Assembly: GCA_030623665.1 (NCBI GenBank)
Contig: JAUXLO010000005.1
Span: forward strand, 1 to 15,708
Direction: 5' to 3'
From: Planctomycetota bacterium
GTDB lineage: Bacteria > Planctomycetota > Brocadiia > Brocadiales > Bathyanammoxibiaceae
DNA: 15,708 nt
The position numbers were made by a program, and so were the translations under genes. The notes below the pieces were generated by a model. The model worked only from the letters and a program-made list of their open reading frames with translations, did not search any database and was not told the origin of the DNA. This document shows positions 1 through 5,530 of the stretch, piece after piece (the first letter of the stretch is position 1; each line of letters opens with the position of its first letter).

Positions 1-426
1 CTTTATTTTGCGGGGGCCTTTGCCGCCAACTTTGTTGGTAAGAGGATTATCGTGTTCGGCGAAGGGATACTGGAGAAAATGCCCCTGGTGAAAACCATCT
101 ATGGCACGTCAAAACAGCTTATCCACACTGCCACCCTTCCCGGCAAGGGTGCCTTCAAGCGAGTGGTGTTGGTAAGTTTTCCAAGGACGGGCTCGAAGGC
201 CCTTGGTTTCGTAACGGGTTCTTTTGTAGATAAGGGAGGGAACAGGCTGGTAAGTGTCTTTGTCTCCACCTCACCTAACCCCACATCGGGTTTCGTGGTG
301 TTCTATCCCGAGTCTGAGGTGGAGGATACCCATCTTAGTGTGGAGGAGGGGTTCAAGATCATTGTCTCCGGCGGCATGCTTACCACTAGTTTTATGGAAG
401 AGTTTGGGGGCAGCCGCCCGACTTAA
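1..426 (+). CDS. DUF502 family membrane protein, C-terminal part (5' end outside window)
   Basis: The reading frame is open from the first base of the window, so the true start lies upstream and the GTG at 52 is an internal valine. About 141 residues are visible. The start (LYFAGAFAANFVGKR) looks like the end of a membrane segment. It is followed by a motif typical of DUF502 (COG2928) proteins, IxxKMPLVKTIYGTSKQ, and a soluble beta-rich tail containing VLVSFPR, GFVTG and VFVSTSPNPTSGF. DUF502 proteins are small inner-membrane proteins, usually around 200 residues with two N-terminal membrane helices, of unknown function. The gene ends 51 bases before the LarA-like gene on the same strand and may be cotranscribed with it. 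Family assignment is by motif recognition and is fairly secure; no function is claimed. Confidence 0.8.
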   Translation, partial: LYFAGAFAANFVGKRIIVFGEGILEKMPLVKTIYGTSKQLIHTATLPGKGAFKRVVLVSFPRTGSKALGFVTGSFVDKGGNRLVSVFVSTSPNPTSGFVVFYPESEVEDTHLSVEEGFKIIVSGGMLTTSFMEEFGGSRPT

Positions 427-477
427 ACACTATCCACCCACTCACTTAACCCCTATCTCTCCAGCCCTGGCTTAATT

Positions 478-1707
478 ATGTATCCAAAGATGATAAAGAT
501 AAGACAGGCGTTATCCACGCAGAGGGTTGAAAACATACCCTCTGCAACCGAGAAGGAACTTGCAGGGCTTCAGCTCAATTCAAGGATAAGGGCGGGAGAC
601 ACAGTTGCAGTTACCGCAGGCAGTAGGGGTATCTCCGAGATAGCGCTCATTACCAGAACAGTAATAGATGCGCTCAGGAAGCTGGATGCCAAGCCGTTTA
701 TCATTCCGGCCATGGGCAGTCATGGCGGTTCCACCGCCCAGGGCCAGATGGGGGTGCTTGCCAAGTATGGAATCACAGAGGCCCGCATGGGCGTGCCCAT
801 TAGATCCTCAATAGACGTGGTAAATATGGGCATTAGCCCCATTGGGTTACCTATCTATATAGATAAATATGCCTCAGAGGCAGACCATATCGTCATTATT
901 AATCGCATCAGGACACACACGCTATTTAGCGGCAGGATAGAGAGCGGTCTTACCAAGATGCTCCTGGTGGGGATAGGCAACCAAAAGGCCGCCGAAACCT
1001 ACCATCGCGCAGTTCTTGAATATCCCTTCGATGAGATTGTACTCAATACTGTTCCAATCCTCTTGCGAAAGCTTTCCGTCCTTTTCGGCCTGGCCATTAT
1101 TGAGAACGCCAGGGGTGAGGTTGCAGAGCTAGAGGCCGTATTGCCCCAACAATTTCTGGAAAGGGAACCGGAGCTCCTTGAAAGGTCCATTAGTCTAACG
1201 GCGAAGTTGCCCTTTGATGAGACAGACCTCCTAGTGGTGGACGAGATGGGCAAGGACATTTCCGGCACGGGGATGGATACGTCAATCATAGGAAAAAAGG
1301 GCAACTCCAGGGTGGAAATAAAGAGGATATATGTCAGGGACCTTACAGATAAATCCAACGGCAATGCCTGTGGGGTTGGGCTCGCCGATTTTACTACCAA
1401 ACGGTTGGTAGACAAGATAAACTACGATGACACCTACGTAAACTGTATTGCAGGCCTGAGGCCCGAGGGAGCTAAGATACCCATAACTTACTCCACTGAC
1501 AAGGAGGCCTTGGGTCACGCATTACACACCCTGGGCCTCGTAGAACCTGAGAAGGCACGCGTGATAAGGATAAAGAACACCAGGGACCTTGGAGAACTGA
1601 GCGTCTCTGAGGCCTATAAAGAGGAATTAAATAGACACCCGGAGCTAGAGATAATCTCAGGACCGGAAATGATGTCCTTTGGTCCTGACGGGAACCTCTT
1701 ACCATAA
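478..1707 (+). CDS. LarA-like protein (nickel-dependent lactate racemase N-domain family, formerly DUF2088)
   Basis: A 409-residue protein. The N-terminal half resembles LarA, the racemase that uses a nickel pincer nucleotide cofactor. Visible motifs are GSHGGST (His82), RIRTHTLFSGRIESGLTKML (His147, Lys160) and a downstream TYH (His176). The spacings 82-147-160-176 closely parallel the catalytic and ligand set His108, His174, Lys184, His200 of the Lactobacillus plantarum enzyme, so cofactor binding is plausible. The C-terminal half (VDEMGKDISGTGMDTSIIG and after) is unlike classical LarA and suggests a divergent subfamily with another substrate. No cofactor genes (larB, larC, larE) lie in this window. 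No strong Shine-Dalgarno precedes the ATG at 478; the ATG at 490 is an alternative start. It lies between the DUF502 gene and the CARDB-type gene, 27 bases before the latter. Substrate unknown. Confidence 0.75.
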   Translation: MYPKMIKIRQALSTQRVENIPSATEKELAGLQLNSRIRAGDTVAVTAGSRGISEIALITRTVIDALRKLDAKPFIIPAMGSHGGSTAQGQMGVLAKYGITEARMGVPIRSSIDVVNMGISPIGLPIYIDKYASEADHIVIINRIRTHTLFSGRIESGLTKMLLVGIGNQKAAETYHRAVLEYPFDEIVLNTVPILLRKLSVLFGLAIIENARGEVAELEAVLPQQFLEREPELLERSISLTAKLPFDETDLLVVDEMGKDISGTGMDTSIIGKKGNSRVEIKRIYVRDLTDKSNGNACGVGLADFTTKRLVDKINYDDTYVNCIAGLRPEGAKIPITYSTDKEALGHALHTLGLVEPEKARVIRIKNTRDLGELSVSEAYKEELNRHPELEIISGPEMMSFGPDGNLLP

Positions 1708-1734
1708 TTGTTTCAAAGCGAATGGGGTAGCATC

Positions 1735-2928
1735 ATGAAGCAAAATATCTACACGTATGCCATGGTATTTTGTTGTGCCTTGTGTCTCCAGCTTAACACA
1801 GTTCTAACGCCCTGCTGTGGAGAAGAAGGTGCCCCCGATCTGGTTATCTCCGGCTACGGTAAGTTTGTGGAAGACAACCCGTGGCTTCGCCTGCGAGACG
1901 TTGTAGCTCCTGGTGACACAGTGGTTTACAGCATTACCATAACAAACCAGGGTGATACCGCCTACGAGGGGCCAATACACGTTGAGGCCTTCGACCTCCC
2001 CAACGGCTGGCAGACAGAAGCCGCCACGGCACCGGTCACACTTCCCCCGTACAGTCAGGAGCAGACCTCTTATAGCATTAAGGTCCCGATTGTCATCCCG
2101 GATAACGTCGACCCTGGGAAGTACAATACCAGCCTCCGCATAGACACTGTTCAGGGAGAGAAAAGGACATATAATAACCTCCACAAAGTTCCAGTAAATA
2201 TACTGCCCCCTCAGCCAGACCTAAGTATTGTAGACATCCGCTGGAAGCCGCTAGAATTTTCCATATTCGATCGGCCAGATATTGAAGTCATTATGCGTAA
2301 CCAAGGGACGGCAGACGCCGGGGCATCTAAGCTTGTGCTGGAATTACAGATAGGAAGTGAAAGGTACACTACCCATCTAGAGGCGGAGGTTCCGGGTATA
2401 AAGCAAGGTGATACCCAGACATGGAAATTTGAAAACATATTGGGCACGGGCATGTTCTCCCCCTGGCATAATAGAAACGTGGTCAAAGCCACCATAAACG
2501 CGGACCGCAGACTCGTTGAGCACAATTATCACAACAATGAGCGGGTAAAGTATTTGGCCGTACGGGAAGGGCCTTTGTATACCGATCTAGATTGGCAGCC
2601 ACACGACCCAACAACGCAGGATGAGATTGATTTTACCTTTACCGTCACTAATGAAGGCGATGCTCGCTGGACCTTTCCCGATTACAGGCGTGATGGGCGT
2701 GGCGCTACAATGATACTGCGGTATTGGCCGGCTGGCAACTTTGACGCCGCAAAGGTTATAGAGGACAGCCTTTGGGTACTTGGCGCTGGAAAGAGCCGCA
2801 CCGTTCATTTTCGAGAGAGGATACAGGAACCAGGAGAGTACAGGGTTAAGTGTGAGATATTTGCCGGCTTCCCTTACTGGACCGTTACTCAGACGCCGGA
2901 GATGCTCCTCAACGTAACAACACCTTAG
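1735..2928 (+). CDS. Exported protein with three CARDB/NEW3-like beta-sandwich repeats
   Basis: A 397-residue protein. The ATG at 1735 is preferred over the in-frame TTG at 1708 because it places a signal peptide at the N-terminus: MKQN, then a hydrophobic stretch to about residue 25, then a Cys-Cys before an acidic mature start. The rest appears to be three successive immunoglobulin-like modules: about 33-160 (PDLVISG, VVYSITITNQGDTAYEG), about 165-280 (PDLSIVDIRW, IEVIMRNQGTADAG) and about 285-397 (LYTDLDWQP, IDFTFTVTNEGDARW). The recurring NQG/NEG turn after a beta strand is characteristic of CARDB and NEW3 domains, which act as cell-surface adhesion or carbohydrate-associated modules. No catalytic domain is visible. 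Likely outcome is an extracytoplasmic structural or binding protein. The role beside a LarA-like enzyme is not evident. Confidence 0.7.
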   Translation: MKQNIYTYAMVFCCALCLQLNTVLTPCCGEEGAPDLVISGYGKFVEDNPWLRLRDVVAPGDTVVYSITITNQGDTAYEGPIHVEAFDLPNGWQTEAATAPVTLPPYSQEQTSYSIKVPIVIPDNVDPGKYNTSLRIDTVQGEKRTYNNLHKVPVNILPPQPDLSIVDIRWKPLEFSIFDRPDIEVIMRNQGTADAGASKLVLELQIGSERYTTHLEAEVPGIKQGDTQTWKFENILGTGMFSPWHNRNVVKATINADRRLVEHNYHNNERVKYLAVREGPLYTDLDWQPHDPTTQDEIDFTFTVTNEGDARWTFPDYRRDGRGATMILRYWPAGNFDAAKVIEDSLWVLGAGKSRTVHFRERIQEPGEYRVKCEIFAGFPYWTVTQTPEMLLNVTTP

Positions 2929-2956
2929 TGGCAGAGAGGCCTTAAAACTCAAACAT

Positions 2957-3292
2957 TCACAGAAACTCCTCTAAGCCGGCAGCCAGGCCCTTAAAAGGGA
3001 TGGCGTGCGTGGTGAATCCTTGCTGCCGCAAATAGGTCTCTAGCCGGGTGGGTTTTATGCCGGAGTATTTTACGGAGTAGCTGTTGGTGTTTTTAACAGG
3101 GTCTATCCGAACCTCCACAACAAGCAACCCCATGTTGTCCATCAGGAGGGCCACCCTCTTATAACATTGTTCTACCGTTTTGCCGTCATCCGGGGAGAGC
3201 ATATACTCCTCACCGGTTGCGTCAAGCATCCCGTTAAAACGGGCATCAGCCCTCTTCCTGAGTTCTTCCGGGAACGAAGACGCATCCGACAT
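2957..3292 (-). CDS. Hypothetical protein, 111 residues
   Basis: A small soluble protein with no signal peptide and no family I recognise. The ATG at 3292 is chosen over the GTG at 3298 because AGGGG lies seven bases upstream of it. The N-terminal half is charged and helical (EELRKRADARFNGML). The C-terminal half looks alpha/beta (LLVVEVRIDPV, YSVKYSGIKPTRLETYLRQQ). That it is real is supported by sensible composition and by a near-perfect promoter 70 bases upstream on the same strand. It converges with the CARDB-type gene, whose stop is 28 bases away, with no obvious terminator between them. The opposite-strand frame across 3167-3391 is less protein-like. Function unknown. Confidence 0.6.
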   Translation of the reverse strand: MSDASSFPEELRKRADARFNGMLDATGEEYMLSPDDGKTVEQCYKRVALLMDNMGLLVVEVRIDPVKNTNSYSVKYSGIKPTRLETYLRQQGFTTHAIPFKGLAAGLEEFL

Positions 3293-3353
3293 ATTCACGC
3301 CCCTGAATCTTGGCTTAAGGCAAATTGGCAGTCTTTCTTAGCTAGGCTGGTTC

Positions 3354-3384
3354 CTGACACTTGCCTGAAGTATAGTGATATGAT
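3354..3384 (+). promoter_or_regulatory. selC: Possible extended -10 promoter for tRNA-Sec
   Basis: TATGAT at 3379-3384 is preceded by TGA, forming an extended -10 element. CTGACA (3354-3359) lies 19 bases upstream as a weak -35. Transcription would start around 3391, nine bases before the mature tRNA. The element physically overlaps the stronger minus-strand promoter at 3369-3397. It is a weaker match than that promoter. Confidence 0.35.
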
Positions 3385-3397
3385 ACGCTGATGTCAA
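3369..3397 (-). promoter_or_regulatory. Candidate sigma70-type promoter for the 111-residue hypothetical gene
   Basis: On the minus strand TTGACA (3397-3392) and TATACT (3374-3369) are separated by exactly 17 bases. Transcription would start near 3362, giving a leader of about 70 bases before the ATG at 3292. The -35 box ends three bases before the first base of the tRNA-Sec gene, so this promoter occupies the upstream region of the divergent tRNA gene. Match to consensus is strong, but promoter activity is inferred only. Confidence 0.6.
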
Positions 3398-3399
3398 AC

Positions 3400-3496
3400 G
3401 GGAATGGATGGGGCCCGGTGGTCCTGACGGACTTCAAATCCGGTTTATCCGCCTAAGAAGCGGATAGGTGGGTTCGACTCCCACACGTTCCCGCCA
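3400..3496 (+). tRNA. selC: tRNA-Sec (selenocysteine), anticodon TCA
   Basis: 97 bases including an encoded CCA (3494-3496). The architecture is diagnostic. The acceptor stem is 3400-3407 with 3485-3492: seven pairs including one T-G wobble, plus a G.A mismatch at the eighth position. The D stem has six pairs (3410-3415 with 3420-3425) and a four-base loop. The anticodon stem is 3428-3431 with 3439-3442, with loop CTTCAAA and anticodon TCA at 3434-3436. A long variable arm has seven perfect pairs (3446-3452 with 3460-3466). The T stem has five pairs (3468-3472 with 3480-3484) and loop TTCGACT. The anticodon region GGACTTCAAATCC is the same as in E. coli SelC. It would be charged with serine, converted by SelA to Sec-tRNA, and delivered by SelB to UGA codons with a SECIS element. 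No selA, selB or selD gene is in this window. Confidence 0.93.
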
Positions 3497-3561
3497 GTAT
3501 ATTACCACCGCCTGGATACAATTATGGCAGCACCTGAGGGTAATGCCCCTTTAGTTGTGCA

Positions 3562-3590
3562 TTGTAATAACCGCTCTTTAAGCGTATAAT
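3562..3590 (+). promoter_or_regulatory. Candidate sigma70-type promoter for the 187-residue exported protein
   Basis: TTGTAA (3562-3567) and a perfect TATAAT (3585-3590) are 17 bases apart. Transcription would start near 3597, leaving a leader of about 85 bases before the ATG at 3682. The leader contains a short inverted repeat, CCCTGTCAGGG, and ends with a CGGAG Shine-Dalgarno nine bases before the start codon. Confidence 0.6.
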
Positions 3591-3681
3591 TATTGGCGAT
3601 TATGATGCACCCTGTCAGGGCCGTGTTAATTACAACATTATTTCTAATGAGGCTCGTAAATAAATAACGGAGTATAGGTAG

Positions 3682-4245
3682 ATGTCGTCGCTACGTCCAG
3701 GAATTGCCGTCCCTTTGTTACTCGGGGTAATTGTCTTGTCTGCTACGGTTGGGTACTATAGCAGAAAGGCGAAACTCACATCTCACACAGACCAGCAAGT
3801 GGTAGAAGAGGGCGCACAGCCGTCTAATGCGTATGACTTTTACCACGATAATCATAAACATATCATGCTTTTCTTCGACATCATTAAGGGAGAACTGGTC
3901 CCGTCCAGCCGGCCCGCTCAGGTTCGTCCTGGCAATATGCCTTATCCTTCGGTGGCAACGGGAAGCCCGATGGTAATATACAAAGGAGCGGACGGGGAAG
4001 AACTTGGGCACTACCCAATCGACTATGCGGTGCTGGCACGCAGTCATGATTTCGATGCCGGCAAGGCAGTGGGAGACACAAAACCTGATGAGCGTGGAAC
4101 GGCGGTGGTGCTGCTCCCCTACGACCCCAAGATAACAACATTAGAAATCATGGGACCAGAAGGAAAGGTGAAGACGTTTGACATTCGTCCGGAAATAAAA
4201 AGGATAATAGGAACACAAGAACAAGACGTTTGGGATGCAAAATAA
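3682..4245 (+). CDS. Hypothetical signal-anchored periplasmic protein, 187 residues
   Basis: The protein begins with a short N-terminus and one hydrophobic segment (about residues 7-26, PGIAVPLLLGVIVLSATVG) followed by RKAK, consistent with an uncleaved signal anchor and an exported domain. A histidine-rich stretch follows (YDFYHDNHKHIMLFF, residues about 52-66). The C-terminal third is beta-rich (AVVLLPYDPKITTLEIMGPEG, then KVKTFDI), resembling an immunoglobulin-like fold, but I cannot name a family. There are no heme motifs. The start is supported by a CGGAG Shine-Dalgarno at 3668-3672 and a good promoter at 3562-3590, so it probably forms its own transcription unit. It converges with the cytochrome gene at 4310-4849. 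Function unknown. Confidence 0.65.
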   Translation: MSSLRPGIAVPLLLGVIVLSATVGYYSRKAKLTSHTDQQVVEEGAQPSNAYDFYHDNHKHIMLFFDIIKGELVPSSRPAQVRPGNMPYPSVATGSPMVIYKGADGEELGHYPIDYAVLARSHDFDAGKAVGDTKPDERGTAVVLLPYDPKITTLEIMGPEGKVKTFDIRPEIKRIIGTQEQDVWDAK

Positions 4246-4309
4246 GATTCCTCTATTCTCTTAATTGCATGAAGTGATAGAGCTGCATCCGGCCTTTAAA
4301 AGCGGAGAG

Positions 4310-4849
4310 TTACTCCTCCTTCTTAAACAGTTCATGGCAGTCCTTGCAGGTCGCCTTTACTGTCGTGAATTCGGACAGTACGTCATCGGTGTTACGTGCC
4401 TTCGCCGCCCTGATAAGGGCCTGTATCGAGGTTCTGAACCGGTCGCCACTGATGATAAATTGTGTGGGCACGCCTGCCGGGTGTTGTTTGTAGTACAGCG
4501 TGACACAGCGGCCGGCTATAAGGTCTTCTACCCTCTTCCCTGAGTCTTTTATCTCCTCCCAGTCATCTTTTTTCACGCTCCTGCTCAACTGCCTCATGGC
4601 GCGGGAGGTAGCCGCCATCGCCTCCTTGAGGCCACCGGTGGTCGCAAGCTCTATGGGTTCCTCCTCTACCCATTCCCTCTTTTCCCACTCCTGCTCCGCC
4701 CACTCATCAAGTCCAGGTATCTCCTCCTTAAAGAATTCTTCTTCCTCCTCCAGCTGTACAACCGTTACCTCTTCGTCTTCCTTCTTACAGGATGTCAAAC
4801 CCGCGGAGATGAGCAGCAGTATCAATCCAAGGTAGAGAGTTGTTCTCAT
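4310..4849 (-). CDS. Class II-like (cytochrome c' type) monoheme lipoprotein, copy A
   Basis: A 179-residue protein with a lipoprotein signal: a hydrophobic stretch to residue 17, then lipobox LTSC with Cys21. The next segment is strongly acidic (QLEEEEEFFKEE), which looks like a linker. It is followed by a helical domain ending in a single heme motif CKDCH (Cys168, Cys171, His172) a few residues before the C-terminus. A CxxCH at the extreme C-terminus of a four-helix bundle is the hallmark of class II cytochromes c. A shared motif, GRCVxLYxK, adds a conserved cysteine outside the heme site that also occurs in the neighbouring paralogue at 5008-5499. It probably transfers or stores electrons, or binds a gas ligand, at a membrane surface facing the periplasm. 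Its start is preceded by an unusual Shine-Dalgarno arrangement at 4850-4879. It is the last gene of the minus-strand series. Heme binding is inferred from the motif. Confidence 0.78.
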   Translation of the reverse strand: MRTTLYLGLILLLISAGLTSCKKEDEEVTVVQLEEEEEFFKEEIPGLDEWAEQEWEKREWVEEEPIELATTGGLKEAMAATSRAMRQLSRSVKKDDWEEIKDSGKRVEDLIAGRCVTLYYKQHPAGVPTQFIISGDRFRTSIQALIRAAKARNTDDVLSEFTTVKATCKDCHELFKKEE

Positions 4850-4879
4850 TTTATCGTGGGGAGCTTACCCCACCCTCCT
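4850..4879 (-). promoter_or_regulatory. Shine-Dalgarno separated from the start codon by a perfect hairpin
   Basis: Reading the minus strand: AGGAGG (4879-4874), then GTGGGG (4873-4868), loop TAAGCT (4867-4862), CCCCAC (4861-4856), GATAAA (4855-4850), then ATG at 4849. The linear spacing of 24 bases is too long for normal initiation. The six-pair hairpin exactly fills 18 of them and would leave six bases, a near-optimal effective spacing. The Shine-Dalgarno also overlaps the end of the broken cytochrome copy, whose TAA (4853-4851) almost touches the ATG. Confidence 0.5.
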
Positions 4880-5007
4880 TTCTGAACTTGCTGTGACATT
4901 CACCGCAATCAGTCCTTGTCTTCGCATATTGACCTCAGGCCAGATTTAGGTCATCTAAGGCCGCGTCGACCATAGCCTGCGTATAGAATTCCCTATCTTC
5001 AGTCAAT
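4851..5007 (-). pseudogene. C-terminal remnant of a third class II-like cytochrome copy
   Basis: Between the two intact cytochrome genes the minus strand encodes, from 4997, DREFYTQAMV and onwards to an in-frame TGA (4937-4935), then GQYAKTRTDCGECHSKFRKE to a TAA at 4853-4851. It aligns with the end of the gene at 5008-5499: DREFYTQ against SQDFYTQ, and QYAKTRTDCGECHSKFRK against HYENMKADCDDCHRKFRR. The heme motif CGECH (4907-4893) is intact. The signal peptide, linker and first helices are missing, and there is no usable start codon in this frame after the TGA. This is best read as the truncated, decayed third member of a tandem array. Readthrough of the TGA as selenocysteine is unlikely, because the aligned residue in the intact copy is a valine and the N-terminal part is absent. 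Confidence 0.75.
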
Positions 5008-5499
5008 CTACCCCCGCTCTCTTCTAAATTTGCGGTGGCAGTCGTCACAGTCTGCTTTCATGTTTTCATAGTGGGCGACGGCGAGCTCGTATTTGTTGTA
5101 TCTCTCTGCCATAAGGAGCTTGAGCACCTGAGTATAGAAATCTTGACTTATGTTCACAAACTCCTCTGGTGCAGAACCGTGGGTCTTTATATAAAGGTTC
5201 ACGCAGCGCTGGCCTATAAGGTCCTCTAATTTCTTGGCCGAGACCCTTGCAGAGGTCCAGTTGCCGGTTTCCATCGCGCCCTCAAGGTTTTTCATGTATT
5301 TTGCGGCCGTCTTCATGGCCTGCCTTAGTTCCGTATCGGTTGCACTTTCTGAGACCTGTTCCTCTCTAAACGTATCGGCAACCTCCCGCTCAGCAGCAGG
5401 CTCCTCCTCCCAAGACGAGTAATAGGAAGACACGTCACAGGATGAGGGACATATAAGCAGGCATAATAGAATCACTTTCGTAAAAGGGTTTAGTCTCAT
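5008..5499 (-). CDS. Class II-like (cytochrome c' type) monoheme lipoprotein, copy B
   Basis: A 163-residue protein when started at the ATG at 5499, which has GGAG about 11 bases upstream and gives a proper signal (MRLNPFTKVILLCLLICPSS, with Cys21 as the likely lipidated residue, although the lipobox is imperfect). The ATG at 5523 would add eight polar residues and is less likely. An acidic linker follows, then a helical domain with the shared motif QRCVxLYxK and a terminal CDDCH (Cys151, Cys154, His155). It is clearly paralogous to copy A and to the remnant between them, with similar length and architecture. It starts 31 bases after the glgC stop, so it may be transcribed from the glycogen gene series. 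The expected role is a periplasm-facing electron carrier or ligand-binding cytochrome; the partner is unknown. Confidence 0.78.
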   Translation of the reverse strand: MRLNPFTKVILLCLLICPSSCDVSSYYSSWEEEPAAEREVADTFREEQVSESATDTELRQAMKTAAKYMKNLEGAMETGNWTSARVSAKKLEDLIGQRCVNLYIKTHGSAPEEFVNISQDFYTQVLKLLMAERYNKYELAVAHYENMKADCDDCHRKFRRERG

Positions 5500-5530
5500 G
5501 TCTCCACTCCGTGTTTCCTGCATATCCGAT

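Noticed and set aside
2940..2959. TGA stop of the 111-residue gene as a possible Sec codon
   Set aside because: Only four codons follow before the next stop, and there is no Sec-type context.
3167..3391. A 74-codon plus-strand frame running into the tRNA-Sec upstream region
   Set aside because: It overlaps the minus-strand hypothetical gene and both promoters, and the peptide has no recognisable features.
3497..3560. Terminator after tRNA-Sec
   Set aside because: Only scattered short complementary pieces are present (for example ATTACC with GGTAAT), with no compact stem and no T run.
4246..4309. Possible bidirectional terminator between the convergent genes (palindrome around CTTTTAAAAG)
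   Set aside because: The palindrome cannot form a stable loop with a following T run on either strand.
4500..4835. A serine-rich 111-codon plus-strand frame
   Set aside because: It is the antisense image of the glutamate-rich linker of cytochrome copy A; Ser runs opposite Glu runs are a common artefact.
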